Assembly (NCBI GenBank): GCA_964629885.1
Contig: CAZVRJ010000001.1
Span: 73,292-137,291 of the forward strand
Direction of reading: 5' to 3'
Length of the DNA stretch: 64,000 nt
From: CAYWCV01 sp964629885
Lineage (GTDB): Bacteria > Bacteroidota > Rhodothermia > Balneolales > CAYWCV01
This document shows positions 43,383-52,959 of this stretch, in pieces. A program made the translations under genes and the position numbers. The notes under the pieces are model-generated. The model did no database searches and had not been told where the DNA came from. It saw only the letters and a list, made by a program, of their open reading frames with translations. Position 1 is the first letter of the stretch. Each line of letters begins with the position of its first letter.

Positions 43383-43940
43383 TCAAGGCTCGATGATTGC
43401 CTTCAATCGGCCGAAGATCTCGTCGATCGTTCCCACACCGTCAACAGCGTGATACGCACCCTTGTCTTTGTAATAATTCATTACGGGCGCGGTCTCATTT
43501 TTATAAACCTCGAGGCGGATCCTGATTTTATCTTCGGTGTCGTCGGCACGACCCTGTCCCCTGTTTATAAGGCGATCAATTAAAACATCGTCTCCCACTT
43601 CGAGGGTAATGAACGCATCTACCTTTTGTCCGCGAGCTTCCAAGATCTGATCGAGAGCCTCTGCTTGCGCAACGGTGCGAGGGAATCCATCGAGTACGTA
43701 TCCGTTGGCAAATTCTGGCTTATTGAGAGCATCTTCCACGAGCTCTACCACCACGTCATCGCCTACCAACTGACCAGAGTCAAGAATAGACTTCACCTTG
43801 ATGCCGAGCGGAGTTCCGTTCTGGATATTATTGCGAAACATATCGCCGGTCGACAGCTGGGGATGTTTTAGCTCGGACTGAATCATTTTAGCCTGAGTGC
43901 CTTTTCCGGCACCAGGAGGTCCAAACAAGATGATATTCAT
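43383..43940 (-). CDS. adk: Adenylate kinase (short form)
   Basis: Interconverts AMP + ATP with two ADP. P-loop GPPGAGKGTQ (residues 7-16), LSTGDMFR, DGFPRTVAQAEAL and DRLINRGQGRADD. At 185 residues it has only a short LID instead of the zinc-LID of longer forms. Single gene facing the phosphomutase-like gene with no intergenic base. Confidence 0.96.
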   Translation of the reverse strand: MNIILFGPPGAGKGTQAKMIQSELKHPQLSTGDMFRNNIQNGTPLGIKVKSILDSGQLVGDDVVVELVEDALNKPEFANGYVLDGFPRTVAQAEALDQILEARGQKVDAFITLEVGDDVLIDRLINRGQGRADDTEDKIRIRLEVYKNETAPVMNYYKDKGAYHAVDGVGTIDEIFGRLKAIIEP

Positions 43941-44047
43941 GGGGTAATTTTTGCTGTAGGAAATGATTAGGTAAAATAAGGGTATTACATTGCAGCATCA
44001 AGCAAAAACCCAGTCTCACTCACTTGATGTAAACAAACTCTCATGTC

Positions 44048-45424
44048 ATGAAAACCATCTCGTTTAAAAGCTATCTCAGCGTAATTGCACTCATATTCCT
44101 GATCTCGGCAGTCGACAACCCGCTGATCTCACAGCATGCGAACCTCGAGTCTGGACCAATGGTAGGTTATGTCGAAATGCAGGAGACGCTAATTTGGCTC
44201 CAGACAAAATCACCAGCTGACATCGTGATCGAATATTGGGAAGACGTTCCAGGTGCAACGAAATATCGTTCTGATGTGCACAAAACAAGCAAGGAAAGCT
44301 ATCTAGTAGCAAAAATTGTGCTATCTGATTTAAAACCATCAACGACATATCGGTATGAAGTAATGATTGATGGTTCCGTTGCGTCGTTACCGTATCCAAC
44401 TACAGTCACCACGCAGGCGTTGTGGCAATGGCGTTCTGATCCCCCTGATTTTACCTTTGCACTTGGAAGCTGCTTTTATATCAACGATGCGGAGTACGAT
44501 CGTCCGGGCAATCCGTACGGTGGCGAGTATGCAATTGTTGAGCGCATCGCCGACAAAAAACCCGATTTCATGCTTTGGCTAGGCGACAACATGTATCTCC
44601 GCGAAGCTGATTTTTACTCGGTGGCACGTATCAATCATCGTTACAGTCATACGCGACGTGTACCTGAATTGCAGCGCTTGCTAGCGTCGACGGCCCATTA
44701 CGCGACGTGGGACGACCACGACTATGGACCGAATAATGCCGACCGTAACTACTCGATGAAAGAGGATGTTCTCGATATTTTTACTTCCTACTGGGGGAAT
44801 CCCAAGGCGGGTCACGATGGAAACAAAGGTGTTTACTTTCGTTTCAAATGGGTCGACATCGACTTTTTTGTGACTGACGGACGCTACAACAGGGCGCCCA
44901 ACGCTTTGAAAGATCATGAAAAAGCCTACCTCGGAAAAGAGCAAATGCAGTGGCTCAAAGACGGGTTGGCAAATAGTTCGGCCCCGTTCAAAATCGTCAT
45001 ATTTGGAAATCAGGCTATCAACACAGGATCACCTTTTGAAGCATTTCCGGCATACACTGCCGAATACAACGATCTGATGGGGTTCATCGAGCGCCAGGGT
45101 GTACCAGGTGTTGTGTTCATGTCGGGCGACAGGCATCACTCGGAGCTTCTTCGATATGAGAGCATTAGCCAATATCCATTGTACGAGTTCACCGTATCAC
45201 CCTTAACGGCCGGATTTTCACGCCAGCTAGTGGCCGAAGAGAGGGGCAATCCGCTCAGAGTGGATGGCAAATTGACTCACCAGCGTAATTTTGGCCTAGT
45301 GAGGGTAAGCGGAAAGGGAGACGAAAGGACGCTCACACTTGGGAATTACGACGTGAACGGCAACTTGTTGTGGGATTACACCATCAAGAAAGCAGACTTG
45401 GAGTTGCGCCGCCGCCGAGAGTAA
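44048..45424 (+). CDS. PhoD-like secreted phosphatase/phosphodiesterase
   Basis: A 458-residue exported protein: N-terminal signal (LSVIALIFLISAVDNPLIS), a fibronectin-like region, then the PhoD metallophosphatase motifs GSCFYIND, WLGDNMY, WDDHDYGPNNAD, GNQAI and SGDRHHSELL. The family hydrolyses phosphomono- and diesters with Fe/Ca. No Pho-type neighbours. The convergent acyltransferase gene ends 11 bases downstream. Confidence 0.9.
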   Translation: MKTISFKSYLSVIALIFLISAVDNPLISQHANLESGPMVGYVEMQETLIWLQTKSPADIVIEYWEDVPGATKYRSDVHKTSKESYLVAKIVLSDLKPSTTYRYEVMIDGSVASLPYPTTVTTQALWQWRSDPPDFTFALGSCFYINDAEYDRPGNPYGGEYAIVERIADKKPDFMLWLGDNMYLREADFYSVARINHRYSHTRRVPELQRLLASTAHYATWDDHDYGPNNADRNYSMKEDVLDIFTSYWGNPKAGHDGNKGVYFRFKWVDIDFFVTDGRYNRAPNALKDHEKAYLGKEQMQWLKDGLANSSAPFKIVIFGNQAINTGSPFEAFPAYTAEYNDLMGFIERQGVPGVVFMSGDRHHSELLRYESISQYPLYEFTVSPLTAGFSRQLVAEERGNPLRVDGKLTHQRNFGLVRVSGKGDERTLTLGNYDVNGNLLWDYTIKKADLELRRRRE

Positions 45425-45435
45425 AACCCAATTGC

Positions 45436-46629
45436 TCACTTCTTAAATCGCAAGGCTCTTGGTATAAGTGGGAGTTGAACCAGCGACCACAAATACCCGC
45501 CTTGCCGTTTGCGCTTTTCTGGTTTGGTAAGTCCACGGTATCCGTAGGGTGGTTTTCGTGCCCAGCGTAATACGGCAATGATTGGCCATCCGATAAGGGG
45601 TAGATAGTATGCGATCAGGTCAGCGTCGCGTACCCATTTGTGAAGCCAGTTTTTGGCCTTCGGACGCACAAGGTCTCTTTCGTGTCTGATGAAACCATAT
45701 GGCCAACCGGGTCCAATTACCGGCCACGCCTTGCCAGGGATCGTGCGGATCGAGCGGATCAGGTCGGGCAAGTCGTAGGGTTTTTGACCATGCTCCGCTA
45801 CCAAGCTATTTATGTTTTGCTGCATTTCCTTACGTGCCATTTCAGCAGCCTTATCGGCCTGCGTGCGGGTTGGTTTGGTACCCTTTATCCATCCAAAGTT
45901 TTTCAGCCAGTTGTCTAGTGGAAGGGGTTTGCCCACAAAAAACTTCATTTTACATGGAAACCCAAAGTAGAAAAAGAATGGAAATAGGATGGCTATAAAA
46001 GCGGCCGGAATCGGAAAAAAGGGGATGCCAGTGAATCGGTCAACAAGTTTGTCGAGCCAAGGCAATGTAAAGCTGGTTGGATTCACCCATTCGGCATTGA
46101 TGGTGTATATCGGATAAACAGGCACATCGTGTTCGGCCGCCAGCATGACAAAGCTTCGCGAAAATGGCTGAAGCTGATAGCGACGATTGAAACCCTTCGC
46201 AATACCCGGTATTCCCTCGGGGTAGTACACGATGCGTTCGTCGTGCTTTATCAATTCTCGGAAATTGTAATATGTCATGTCGACGGCTCCGCAGCGTCGC
46301 CAGAAGTTGTCGATCCCAAACAGTCGCATTAACCACGTACGGGCCAATTTGGGTGAGTAGACCGATCTGAACTTACGTTCTGGCACATTGCCATCTTGCC
46401 TCCAAAGTAGCGCATCGAGCACAAGGGCATCGTGAGGAAAGGCGTTCCCACTGTGGTTGCTTGCCAGAATGATCGGACCCGTTTTGGGTAAGCTATCGGC
46501 GCCATGCAACGAAGCCCTGAACCAATGGTCGATGATCGGATCCAGCACATTTACCCGCAGCGACTCGATATAATCAAGATCAAGAGGATCTTCGTGATGG
46601 TCTTTGATTGTCAGGTCCTTCAGTTTCAT
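45436..46629 (-). CDS. Lysophospholipid acyltransferase-family protein
   Basis: A 397-residue PlsC/LPLAT-like acyltransferase. Motif I region is ILASNHSGNAFPHDALVL, and motif III is YYPEGIPGIAKG. A hydrophobic segment AAFIAILFPFFFYFGFP anchors it. The C-terminal half is long and basic, beyond the usual 250-residue core. The spacing between the motif I His and Asp is longer than the typical HX4D, so substrate preference is uncertain. It is divergent from the M28 peptidase. Confidence 0.8.
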   Translation of the reverse strand: MKLKDLTIKDHHEDPLDLDYIESLRVNVLDPIIDHWFRASLHGADSLPKTGPIILASNHSGNAFPHDALVLDALLWRQDGNVPERKFRSVYSPKLARTWLMRLFGIDNFWRRCGAVDMTYYNFRELIKHDERIVYYPEGIPGIAKGFNRRYQLQPFSRSFVMLAAEHDVPVYPIYTINAEWVNPTSFTLPWLDKLVDRFTGIPFFPIPAAFIAILFPFFFYFGFPCKMKFFVGKPLPLDNWLKNFGWIKGTKPTRTQADKAAEMARKEMQQNINSLVAEHGQKPYDLPDLIRSIRTIPGKAWPVIGPGWPYGFIRHERDLVRPKAKNWLHKWVRDADLIAYYLPLIGWPIIAVLRWARKPPYGYRGLTKPEKRKRQGGYLWSLVQLPLIPRALRFKK

Positions 46630-46741
46630 CTTTAAATATCTTGATATCAGGCATCACAGCAAAGCGCTAGTACTCAAAATTCAGGCAGATCAGCACACGG
46701 ATTGCTATATTGAAGGATTATTCTCACATAGTTCATGTGCC

Positions 46742-48403
46742 ATGAAATTCAAAACAGTATACATTGCGGCGTTGTTCCTGCTGCCATTCGTTCTATCAAA
46801 TTGTTCCCCCCAGATCCCAAAAGCTCCATCGGAACTCGATCCATCACTCTTGATTTCGCTTGACAGCGCATCGGTGCGAAACCACCTCATGGTTATCAGC
46901 CATGACAGCCTGGAGGGCAGAGCCCCCGGAACAATGGGTGAGCAGCGAACAATACGATACATCAAAGGAGTGTTCGAAAAAGCAGGACTTGAGCCAGCAT
47001 TTAGCGGATCCTTCACACAAGATGTGCCCTTAATTGCCACCAAAGTATCTGGGACTCCACAGCTGTCATTCAGCCACGAAGATGGAACCCGCCAGGATAT
47101 GACATTCGTCAACGACTACCGCGTTTTCACCGACTCCGAGCAATCAGAAATTCAAACTAGTGGCGAAGTTGTATTCGTCGGACACGGGATTACGGCTCCT
47201 GAGTTTGAGTGGGACGACTATGCAGGTGTTGATGTAACCGGTAAAGTAGTTATGGTGTTCGATGGGGAACCGATGGCCACAGAAACGGAGCCCAACCTTT
47301 TCAAAGCCGACACCCTTACATACTACGGTAGGTTCACGTTTAAGATCGAAGAGGCTCGCCGTCGCGGTGCATCTGGAATAATCATCATTGAAAACCCAGT
47401 TTTCTTTGCTAGAAATAGGATGCGCGCTACCACAGAGCAGATTCAGTTGACAAGTCAACCCGACGGCTTGCTTGATGTAAAAGTTTATCTCTCTAATGAG
47501 GCGGCTGGCAACCTCGCTCGCAAGCAAGGCAGCACCCTTGAGGAGTGGCGGTCGCTCGCAGGACAGCGGGGTTTCACGGCCCAAACGCTCCCATTCACAA
47601 TGGAAAGCAACACGAGCTACGATATACGCCGCATCAATGGGCAAAACGTAGGTGCAATACTCCGAGGATACGAGCGTCCAAACGAAATCGTCCTATTTAC
47701 AGCGCACCACGATCACCTAGGCATTGGCATCCCCGATGCCAAGGGCGACTCTATCTATAACGGAGCCGTCGACAACGCGTCGGGTACTGCTACGGTTCTC
47801 ATGCTGGCTGAAGCTTTTGCTAAGATGCCCTACAAACCGAAGAGAAGCATCATGTTCCTGACGGTAACCGCCGAGGAATCTGGTCTTTTAGGCGCGTACT
47901 ACTACAGTTACAATCCCGCATTCCCACTAGCACAGACAGTGGCAAACATCAACATTGATTGCACGAACATGTTTGGTCCGACGTATGATATCACTGCCGT
48001 TGGACCCGAGTACAGCGAGTTGGGCAACTTGTTGAGAGAAAAGGCGACGCTCGAAAGCATGGAATTGGTGCCATTCCCAAACATTGCTGGCGGAATCTTC
48101 TTTCGCAGCGACCAACTTCCGTTTGCCCAAGGCGGTGTTCCGGCGCTATACCTGCTATCTGGTAATCAGTACCACGAGGGATACCAGGAATTTGTTGCCA
48201 GCAAGTCTGCCGCATATTCCGGAAGTTATCACCAGCCATCCGACAACTTTGATCCAGAGTGGATGATGGAAGGAACCCTGCAACAAGCGCGGGTTGCATT
48301 TAGGATGGCGTATCAATTGGCAAACACGAATACTTGGCCACAGTGGGTAGAAGGATCCGAATTTGAGTCGATTCGCAAGTCGACCGACAATTTGCGCAAT
48401 TAA
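46742..48403 (+). CDS. M28-family zinc aminopeptidase, lipoprotein
   Basis: A 553-residue exported peptidase. Lipobox VLSNC with Cys21. An inserted PA-like domain spans about 140-290. The M28 zinc residues lie in AHHDH (321-325), VDNASG (Asp344), AEES (Glu378/379), NIDCT (Asp406) and YHQPSD near the C-terminus. The frame opens earlier at 46604, but the signal peptide begins at MKFKTVYIAAL, so ATG 46742 is used. Likely an outer-membrane-anchored periplasmic or surface exopeptidase. Confidence 0.92.
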   Translation: MKFKTVYIAALFLLPFVLSNCSPQIPKAPSELDPSLLISLDSASVRNHLMVISHDSLEGRAPGTMGEQRTIRYIKGVFEKAGLEPAFSGSFTQDVPLIATKVSGTPQLSFSHEDGTRQDMTFVNDYRVFTDSEQSEIQTSGEVVFVGHGITAPEFEWDDYAGVDVTGKVVMVFDGEPMATETEPNLFKADTLTYYGRFTFKIEEARRRGASGIIIIENPVFFARNRMRATTEQIQLTSQPDGLLDVKVYLSNEAAGNLARKQGSTLEEWRSLAGQRGFTAQTLPFTMESNTSYDIRRINGQNVGAILRGYERPNEIVLFTAHHDHLGIGIPDAKGDSIYNGAVDNASGTATVLMLAEAFAKMPYKPKRSIMFLTVTAEESGLLGAYYYSYNPAFPLAQTVANINIDCTNMFGPTYDITAVGPEYSELGNLLREKATLESMELVPFPNIAGGIFFRSDQLPFAQGGVPALYLLSGNQYHEGYQEFVASKSAAYSGSYHQPSDNFDPEWMMEGTLQQARVAFRMAYQLANTNTWPQWVEGSEFESIRKSTDNLRN

Positions 48404-48443
48404 AAAAAGGTCCCCCCGGGAACATCTTCCAAGGGGGGACCTT
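48402..48443 (-). terminator. Terminator of gdhA
   Basis: AAGGTCCCCCC / GGGGGGACCTT stem (48407-48417 and 48433-48443). The T-run lies on the minus strand, so it stops gdhA transcripts. It overlaps the last codon of the M28 gene. Confidence 0.88.
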
Positions 48444-48459
48444 CGTCGTATCCCGGATT

Positions 48460-49863
48460 TTACGGGAAAATACCTAGTTGCTGATACGATACTGCAACCT
48501 TGTTGATTGCACTGATAAAGGCGGCTGTCCTCAGATCGACGCTAAATTCTCGGCGAATTTCGACAATTTGATCTAAGGCGGTGATCATGGTGTCTTCGAG
48601 GCCTGAGTTGACCAAGTCCTCTTCGCTGGCACCGTTCGAAAGGCGCTTCAAGTCATAATCAGTGAATTTGGTGTTTGTAGTGGTCTCGATGGCTTCGAGA
48701 AGTTTCATGGTAGCATTTTCGCCGAATCGACGATCCATGCGACCGAAACGCACGTGGCTCAAGTTCTTTAGCCACTCGAAGTAGGAAACCGTCACACCAC
48801 CGGCATTAAGATAGGTGTCGGGTATGATGAGCGCTCCTCGCGACTTGATAATGTCGTGAGCTTCTGCAGTCGTGGGTCCGTTTGCTGCCTCGCCGATGAT
48901 CTTAGCCTTGATTAGATGCGCATTCTCGTCGGTGATTTGGTTTTCCAAAGCGGCCGGAATCAGAATATCGCAATCGAGCTCTAGTGTCTTAAGCGTCGGT
49001 GCGATGTTGATTGCTCCAGGATAGTCGAGGATAGAACCCGTTTCCTTGCGATGCGACATCACTTTGTCGATGTCGAAGCCCTTCGGATTGTAAATACCAC
49101 CCTCCATTTCTGCGAGGCCAACAAGAATGGCGCCGCCTTCTTGGAAAAACTTCCCAGCATAGTACCCTACGTTTCCGAGACCTTGAATGACGACGGTTTT
49201 GCCCTCGAGGCCGGTAGTAAGACCAAGTTTGCTCATTTCGTCGGCGTAGTTGCAAATCTCGCGTACACCAAAATAAACACCTCTACCGGTAGCCTCGCGA
49301 CGGCCACGAATGCCGCCTTGAGCTATTGGTTTGCCGGTGACACATCCCGCCGAGTCTACGCCGCCAGCAATAGAACTGTATGTGTCGACGATCCACGCCA
49401 TTTCGCGCTCGCCCGTGCCGTAGTCGGGTGCTGGCACGTCAATTCCGGTTCCAATGAAGTTCTTACGGATCAATTCATAGGTGAAGCGGCGTGTGATTCG
49501 CTCCAGCTCACCATCCGAGTACCTCGACTTGTCGATCATTACTCCGCCCTTTGCCCCTCCGAATGGTACGTCGACAACGGCGCATTTGTAGGTCATCAGA
49601 GCGGCAAGTGCCATCACCTCGTCTTCGTTCACTTCCATGCTGTATCTGATGCCACCCTTGGTCGGAGACTTATGCTGGCTGTGCTGTGCCCGCCAAGCGT
49701 AAATCACCTCGATGGTGCCGTCGTCGCGGCGAAGTGGAAACTGCATTTTATAAACACTGTTGCAGATTTTTATCTGGTTCAATAAGCCTTTGTCGTGCTT
49801 GGTATAAACTGCAGCTTTATCAAAGTTTCGGTTTACCTGTTCAAAAAATCCGTATTTGGCCAT
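48460..49863 (-). CDS. gdhA: Glutamate dehydrogenase
   Basis: Interconverts glutamate and 2-oxoglutarate with NAD(P). The 467-residue product has the substrate motifs SPTKGGIRYS and VVDVPFGGAKGGV, PAPDYGTGEREM, and the nucleotide-binding VVIQGLGNVGYYAGKFF. It is somewhat longer than the common 420-residue GluDH and has a C-terminal extension. A TATGTTTG element lies 64 bases upstream of the ATG at 49863. Monocistronic. Confidence 0.95.
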   Translation of the reverse strand: MAKYGFFEQVNRNFDKAAVYTKHDKGLLNQIKICNSVYKMQFPLRRDDGTIEVIYAWRAQHSQHKSPTKGGIRYSMEVNEDEVMALAALMTYKCAVVDVPFGGAKGGVMIDKSRYSDGELERITRRFTYELIRKNFIGTGIDVPAPDYGTGEREMAWIVDTYSSIAGGVDSAGCVTGKPIAQGGIRGRREATGRGVYFGVREICNYADEMSKLGLTTGLEGKTVVIQGLGNVGYYAGKFFQEGGAILVGLAEMEGGIYNPKGFDIDKVMSHRKETGSILDYPGAINIAPTLKTLELDCDILIPAALENQITDENAHLIKAKIIGEAANGPTTAEAHDIIKSRGALIIPDTYLNAGGVTVSYFEWLKNLSHVRFGRMDRRFGENATMKLLEAIETTTNTKFTDYDLKRLSNGASEEDLVNSGLEDTMITALDQIVEIRREFSVDLRTAAFISAINKVAVSYQQLGIFP

Positions 49864-49927
49864 GATGGTATGAATAGAAAATGATTAGGAAGATTAAGCA
49901 CTAATGCGGGTAAGTTTGGGAAAGTCC

Positions 49928-49935
49928 CAAACATA
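49928..49935 (-). promoter_or_regulatory. Possible -7 element of gdhA
   Basis: Reads TATGTTTG on the minus strand, matching TAnnTTTG, 64 bases before the start codon; no good -33 partner. Confidence 0.35.
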
Positions 49936-50032
49936 AGCAACTGTAATACGAACGATTTACGCTTTTGATCATTGTTTCAATAAATTGGCTTAAGTTGATT
50001 TAAGAAAACAAAACGCACTAGAAATCGATTTG

Positions 50033-50368
50033 ATGGACAAAACCTATTACGATCCCGCCGACTTAAAAAAATTCGGGGATATCGCTGAATTTGAACCGAA
50101 TTTGGCAAAAAAATTCTTCAGCTGGTATGGTGCCGTGTTTGAAGAAGGCGCACTCTCGGCAAGGGAGAAATCCTTGATTGCATTGGCCGTTTCACATGCC
50201 GTTCAGTGCCCGTACTGCATTGACGCGTACACAACCGACTCCCTCGAAAAAGGTGCTGACGAAGCCATGATGATGGAGGCCGTCCACGTTGCCGCTGCCA
50301 TACGGGGAGGTGCAAGCTTGGTGCATGGTGTACAGATGATGAACAAGGCCAAGCAAATCGGGATGTAG
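50033..50368 (+). CDS. AhpD-like (carboxymuconolactone decarboxylase family) protein, ArsS-associated
   Basis: A 111-residue helical protein of the AhpD superfamily with the redox CxxC at Cys59/Cys62 (HAVQCPYCIDAY). It matches the peroxidase-like protein that travels with the arsenosugar radical-SAM protein ArsS and is a selenoprotein in some species; here both positions are Cys. The ATG at 50033 is preferred to the TTG immediately before it. The stop is one base before the arsS start, so they are co-translated. Confidence 0.88.
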   Translation: MDKTYYDPADLKKFGDIAEFEPNLAKKFFSWYGAVFEEGALSAREKSLIALAVSHAVQCPYCIDAYTTDSLEKGADEAMMMEAVHVAAAIRGGASLVHGVQMMNKAKQIGM

Positions 50369-50369
50369 T

Positions 50370-51425
50370 ATGAAGACCCTCCACGCCAGCGGAAACGCAC
50401 TCGCCGACCCAGACATCCAGCTCGGTATATTAGAAGGCGATTCTGATTCGCACTGTGTGCTGCCTGCGTTTGAAGACAAGCTCGATCCTATTGGCTTGTT
50501 TCCGCTCAGACCAACCGGGATCGACATACTTCAGGTCAACCTTGGTTATATGTGCAACCAAACCTGCAAGCATTGTCATGTAGACGCCGGACCCGACCGC
50601 AAAGAAATTATGACCCGCCAGACGATGGAGCATTGCCTAAAAGTGCTTCGAGATACCGACATCAAAATAGTCGACCTAACCGGTGGTGCACCTGAGATGA
50701 ACCCGCATTTTCGCTGGTTTGTTGAGCAGATTCGTGCTTTAGGTCGTCATGTGATGGTTCGGTGCAATCTCACCATCCTTACCGTGAACCCAAAGTATAG
50801 GGAGCTGCCAGAATTCTTCAGAAACCACCAGGTCGAAGTGGTTTCTTCGTTGCCATTCTACAGTGCAGCGCATACCGACCGCCAGCGTGGCGATGGGGTG
50901 TTTGAACGCTCAATCGAAGCTCTACAAATGCTCAATGCGGTTGGCTATGGAAAACCGGGATCCGGATTGATGCTTAATTTGGTGTACAATCCAAACGGAG
51001 CTTTCCTCCCGGCACCACAATCGCAGCTTGAGCGCGACTTCAAGCGCCAGCTGGAGCAGCGGCATGGTGTGCTGTTCAACAACCTATTTTGCATCACAAA
51101 CATGCCGATCTCGAGATTTTTGGAATTTTTGATTGTAAGCGGCAACTACGATGCCTACATGGAAAAGCTTGTGAATGCTTTCAATCCGGCAGCCGCTTCT
51201 GGTGTGATGTGCAGAAACACACTGTCGGTGGGATGGGACGGCTGGTTGTACGACTGCGACTTCAACCAGATGTTGGAACTTAAGGTAGATGTTCCAAGCT
51301 CAACGCACGTCTCGAGTTTTAGCCACAGTCAACTTAGCACACGCGAAATCGTTGTGAAGCGGCACTGTTTTGGATGCACTGCCGGTGCAGGAAGCAGCTG
51401 TGGCGGAAATACCACCACAAATTAA
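50370..51425 (+). CDS. arsS: ArsS-type radical SAM protein (cysteine form)
   Basis: Radical-SAM enzyme of the arsenosugar-biosynthesis ArsS family. The 4Fe-4S motif CNQTCKHC has Cys62, 66 and 69. VDLTGGAPEMNPHF follows, and the C-terminal DUF3641-like region holds a cysteine cluster at 333, 336 and 344 (RHCFGCTAGAGSSCGG), where relatives carry selenocysteine. The 351-residue length fits. It pairs with the AhpD-like gene; no arsM is seen in the window. Confidence 0.88.
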   Translation: MKTLHASGNALADPDIQLGILEGDSDSHCVLPAFEDKLDPIGLFPLRPTGIDILQVNLGYMCNQTCKHCHVDAGPDRKEIMTRQTMEHCLKVLRDTDIKIVDLTGGAPEMNPHFRWFVEQIRALGRHVMVRCNLTILTVNPKYRELPEFFRNHQVEVVSSLPFYSAAHTDRQRGDGVFERSIEALQMLNAVGYGKPGSGLMLNLVYNPNGAFLPAPQSQLERDFKRQLEQRHGVLFNNLFCITNMPISRFLEFLIVSGNYDAYMEKLVNAFNPAAASGVMCRNTLSVGWDGWLYDCDFNQMLELKVDVPSSTHVSSFSHSQLSTREIVVKRHCFGCTAGAGSSCGGNTTTN

Positions 51426-51467
51426 CCGAAACCACCAGATCCACCATCCTCAATCCTCCATCCTCCC

Positions 51468-52949
51468 ATGTACTCTCTCGGTCTCGACATAGGAAGCTCA
51501 TCCGTCAAAGCGTGCCTTTATGATACTGAAGCCCGCCAAGTTGTTGGCTCATGTACGTCGCCAACAGACGAAATGCCCATCTCGTCGCCGCAGCCAGGAT
51601 GGGCAGAGCAGGATTCCGAGCTTTGGTGGCACCATGTACTAGTAGCGTGCGATGACCTAAAGAGTCGTTTCCCTGTCGAATGGGTTTCCGTGAAGGCAAT
51701 TGGAATCGGTTATCAGATGCACGGATTGGTTGCCCTTGACGAATATGGCAACTCCGTGAGACCAGCAATCATATGGTGCGACAGCCGTGCTATAGAAACC
51801 GGAAACCAGATTGCCGACAAAGTTGGTCGAAAGCGGCTCTTGGATTCGAATCTGAACACACCTGGTAACTTCACGGCATCAAAGATGGTGTGGATGATGG
51901 ACAATGAGCCCGATGTGTGGTCGAAGGTTGCGACGATAATGTTGCCTGGCGATTACATCGGCTATCGGTTATCGGGAAAAATGGCCACTTCGCGCTCGGG
52001 CCTATCTGAAATGGCTTTATGGGATTTCATAAACGATAAAGAAGATAATTTAATATTAAACGAATTTGTTGATATTAATGCCCGAATCCCTGACATAGTG
52101 CCCAATATTGGATTCGCCAGTAAGATCTCGAATGAGGCCTCATCGAGACTTGGTCTCGGCGATGATGTAGTTTTGGCTTATCGCTCCGGTGATCAGCCCA
52201 ACAATGCCTTCGGACTGGGGGTTACAGAACCTGGATCTGTTGGCATGAATGCCGGCACATCTGGGGTGGTGTATGCGGTAACCGATAAGCCGGTAGTCGA
52301 TTCTGCAGAGGCCTTCAACCCTTTTCTGCATGTGAATGACAATGATCATCAAAGGCGAATTGGGTTGCTTTTATGCCTGAACGGATGTGGAATTCTGAAT
52401 GCTCAGGTGCGCAAGCTCACTAAAGCGGTCAGTTATGACCAAATGAACTCAAGTGCGGCTGAAATTGGACTTGGATCTGATGGACTTCAGATTCTTCCTT
52501 TTGGAAACGGTGCCGAACGAATGCTGGGAAATCGTAATCCAGGTGCGTCGGTACATGGCTGGGATCTTGTGCGGCACAGCGACGCCCACTTTTACAGGGC
52601 ATCGCTTGAGGGCATAGCCGCTACGCTTTCATATGGAATAGATCACATGCGCTCATTGGGAGTCGAAATCAACAAAGTACACGCCGGAAGAGCCAACCTG
52701 TTTCTGAGCCCGCTATTTTGCGAGCTAATCGCATCGATGGCGCGCGTCGATCTATATCTTTTTGAATCGGATGGAGCATCAGCCGCTGCAAAGGGAGCTG
52801 CATACGGTGCGGGGATGATCGATGATGCAGTTAATCCCATTGAGTTATTGGCTAAGCCAACGGTTTATACCGCCAGTGAAAACAAGGATGATGTAGAATC
52901 CTTGAGGATAGCCTATTACAACAAAATAAGTTCAACATTAAATCATTAA
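51468..52949 (+). CDS. xylB: Xylulokinase
   Basis: FGGY-family kinase phosphorylating D-xylulose. The 493 residues show the ATPase motif LGLDIGSSSVKACLYD, QMHGLVALDEYG, IWCDSRA, the nucleotide-binding GMNAGTSGVVYAV and the late LFLSPLFCELIASM. The following gene, a xylose-isomerase-like protein, lies 10 bases downstream, which supports a sugar-assimilation operon. A C/T-rich leader (TCCTCCATCCTCC) precedes the start. Confidence 0.9.
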   Translation: MYSLGLDIGSSSVKACLYDTEARQVVGSCTSPTDEMPISSPQPGWAEQDSELWWHHVLVACDDLKSRFPVEWVSVKAIGIGYQMHGLVALDEYGNSVRPAIIWCDSRAIETGNQIADKVGRKRLLDSNLNTPGNFTASKMVWMMDNEPDVWSKVATIMLPGDYIGYRLSGKMATSRSGLSEMALWDFINDKEDNLILNEFVDINARIPDIVPNIGFASKISNEASSRLGLGDDVVLAYRSGDQPNNAFGLGVTEPGSVGMNAGTSGVVYAVTDKPVVDSAEAFNPFLHVNDNDHQRRIGLLLCLNGCGILNAQVRKLTKAVSYDQMNSSAAEIGLGSDGLQILPFGNGAERMLGNRNPGASVHGWDLVRHSDAHFYRASLEGIAATLSYGIDHMRSLGVEINKVHAGRANLFLSPLFCELIASMARVDLYLFESDGASAAAKGAAYGAGMIDDAVNPIELLAKPTVYTASENKDDVESLRIAYYNKISSTLNH

Positions 52950-52959
52950 ACATAGTTCA

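Noticed and set aside
49051..49785. 244-codon plus-strand open frame inside gdhA
   Set aside because: Antisense to the well-conserved catalytic half of glutamate dehydrogenase.
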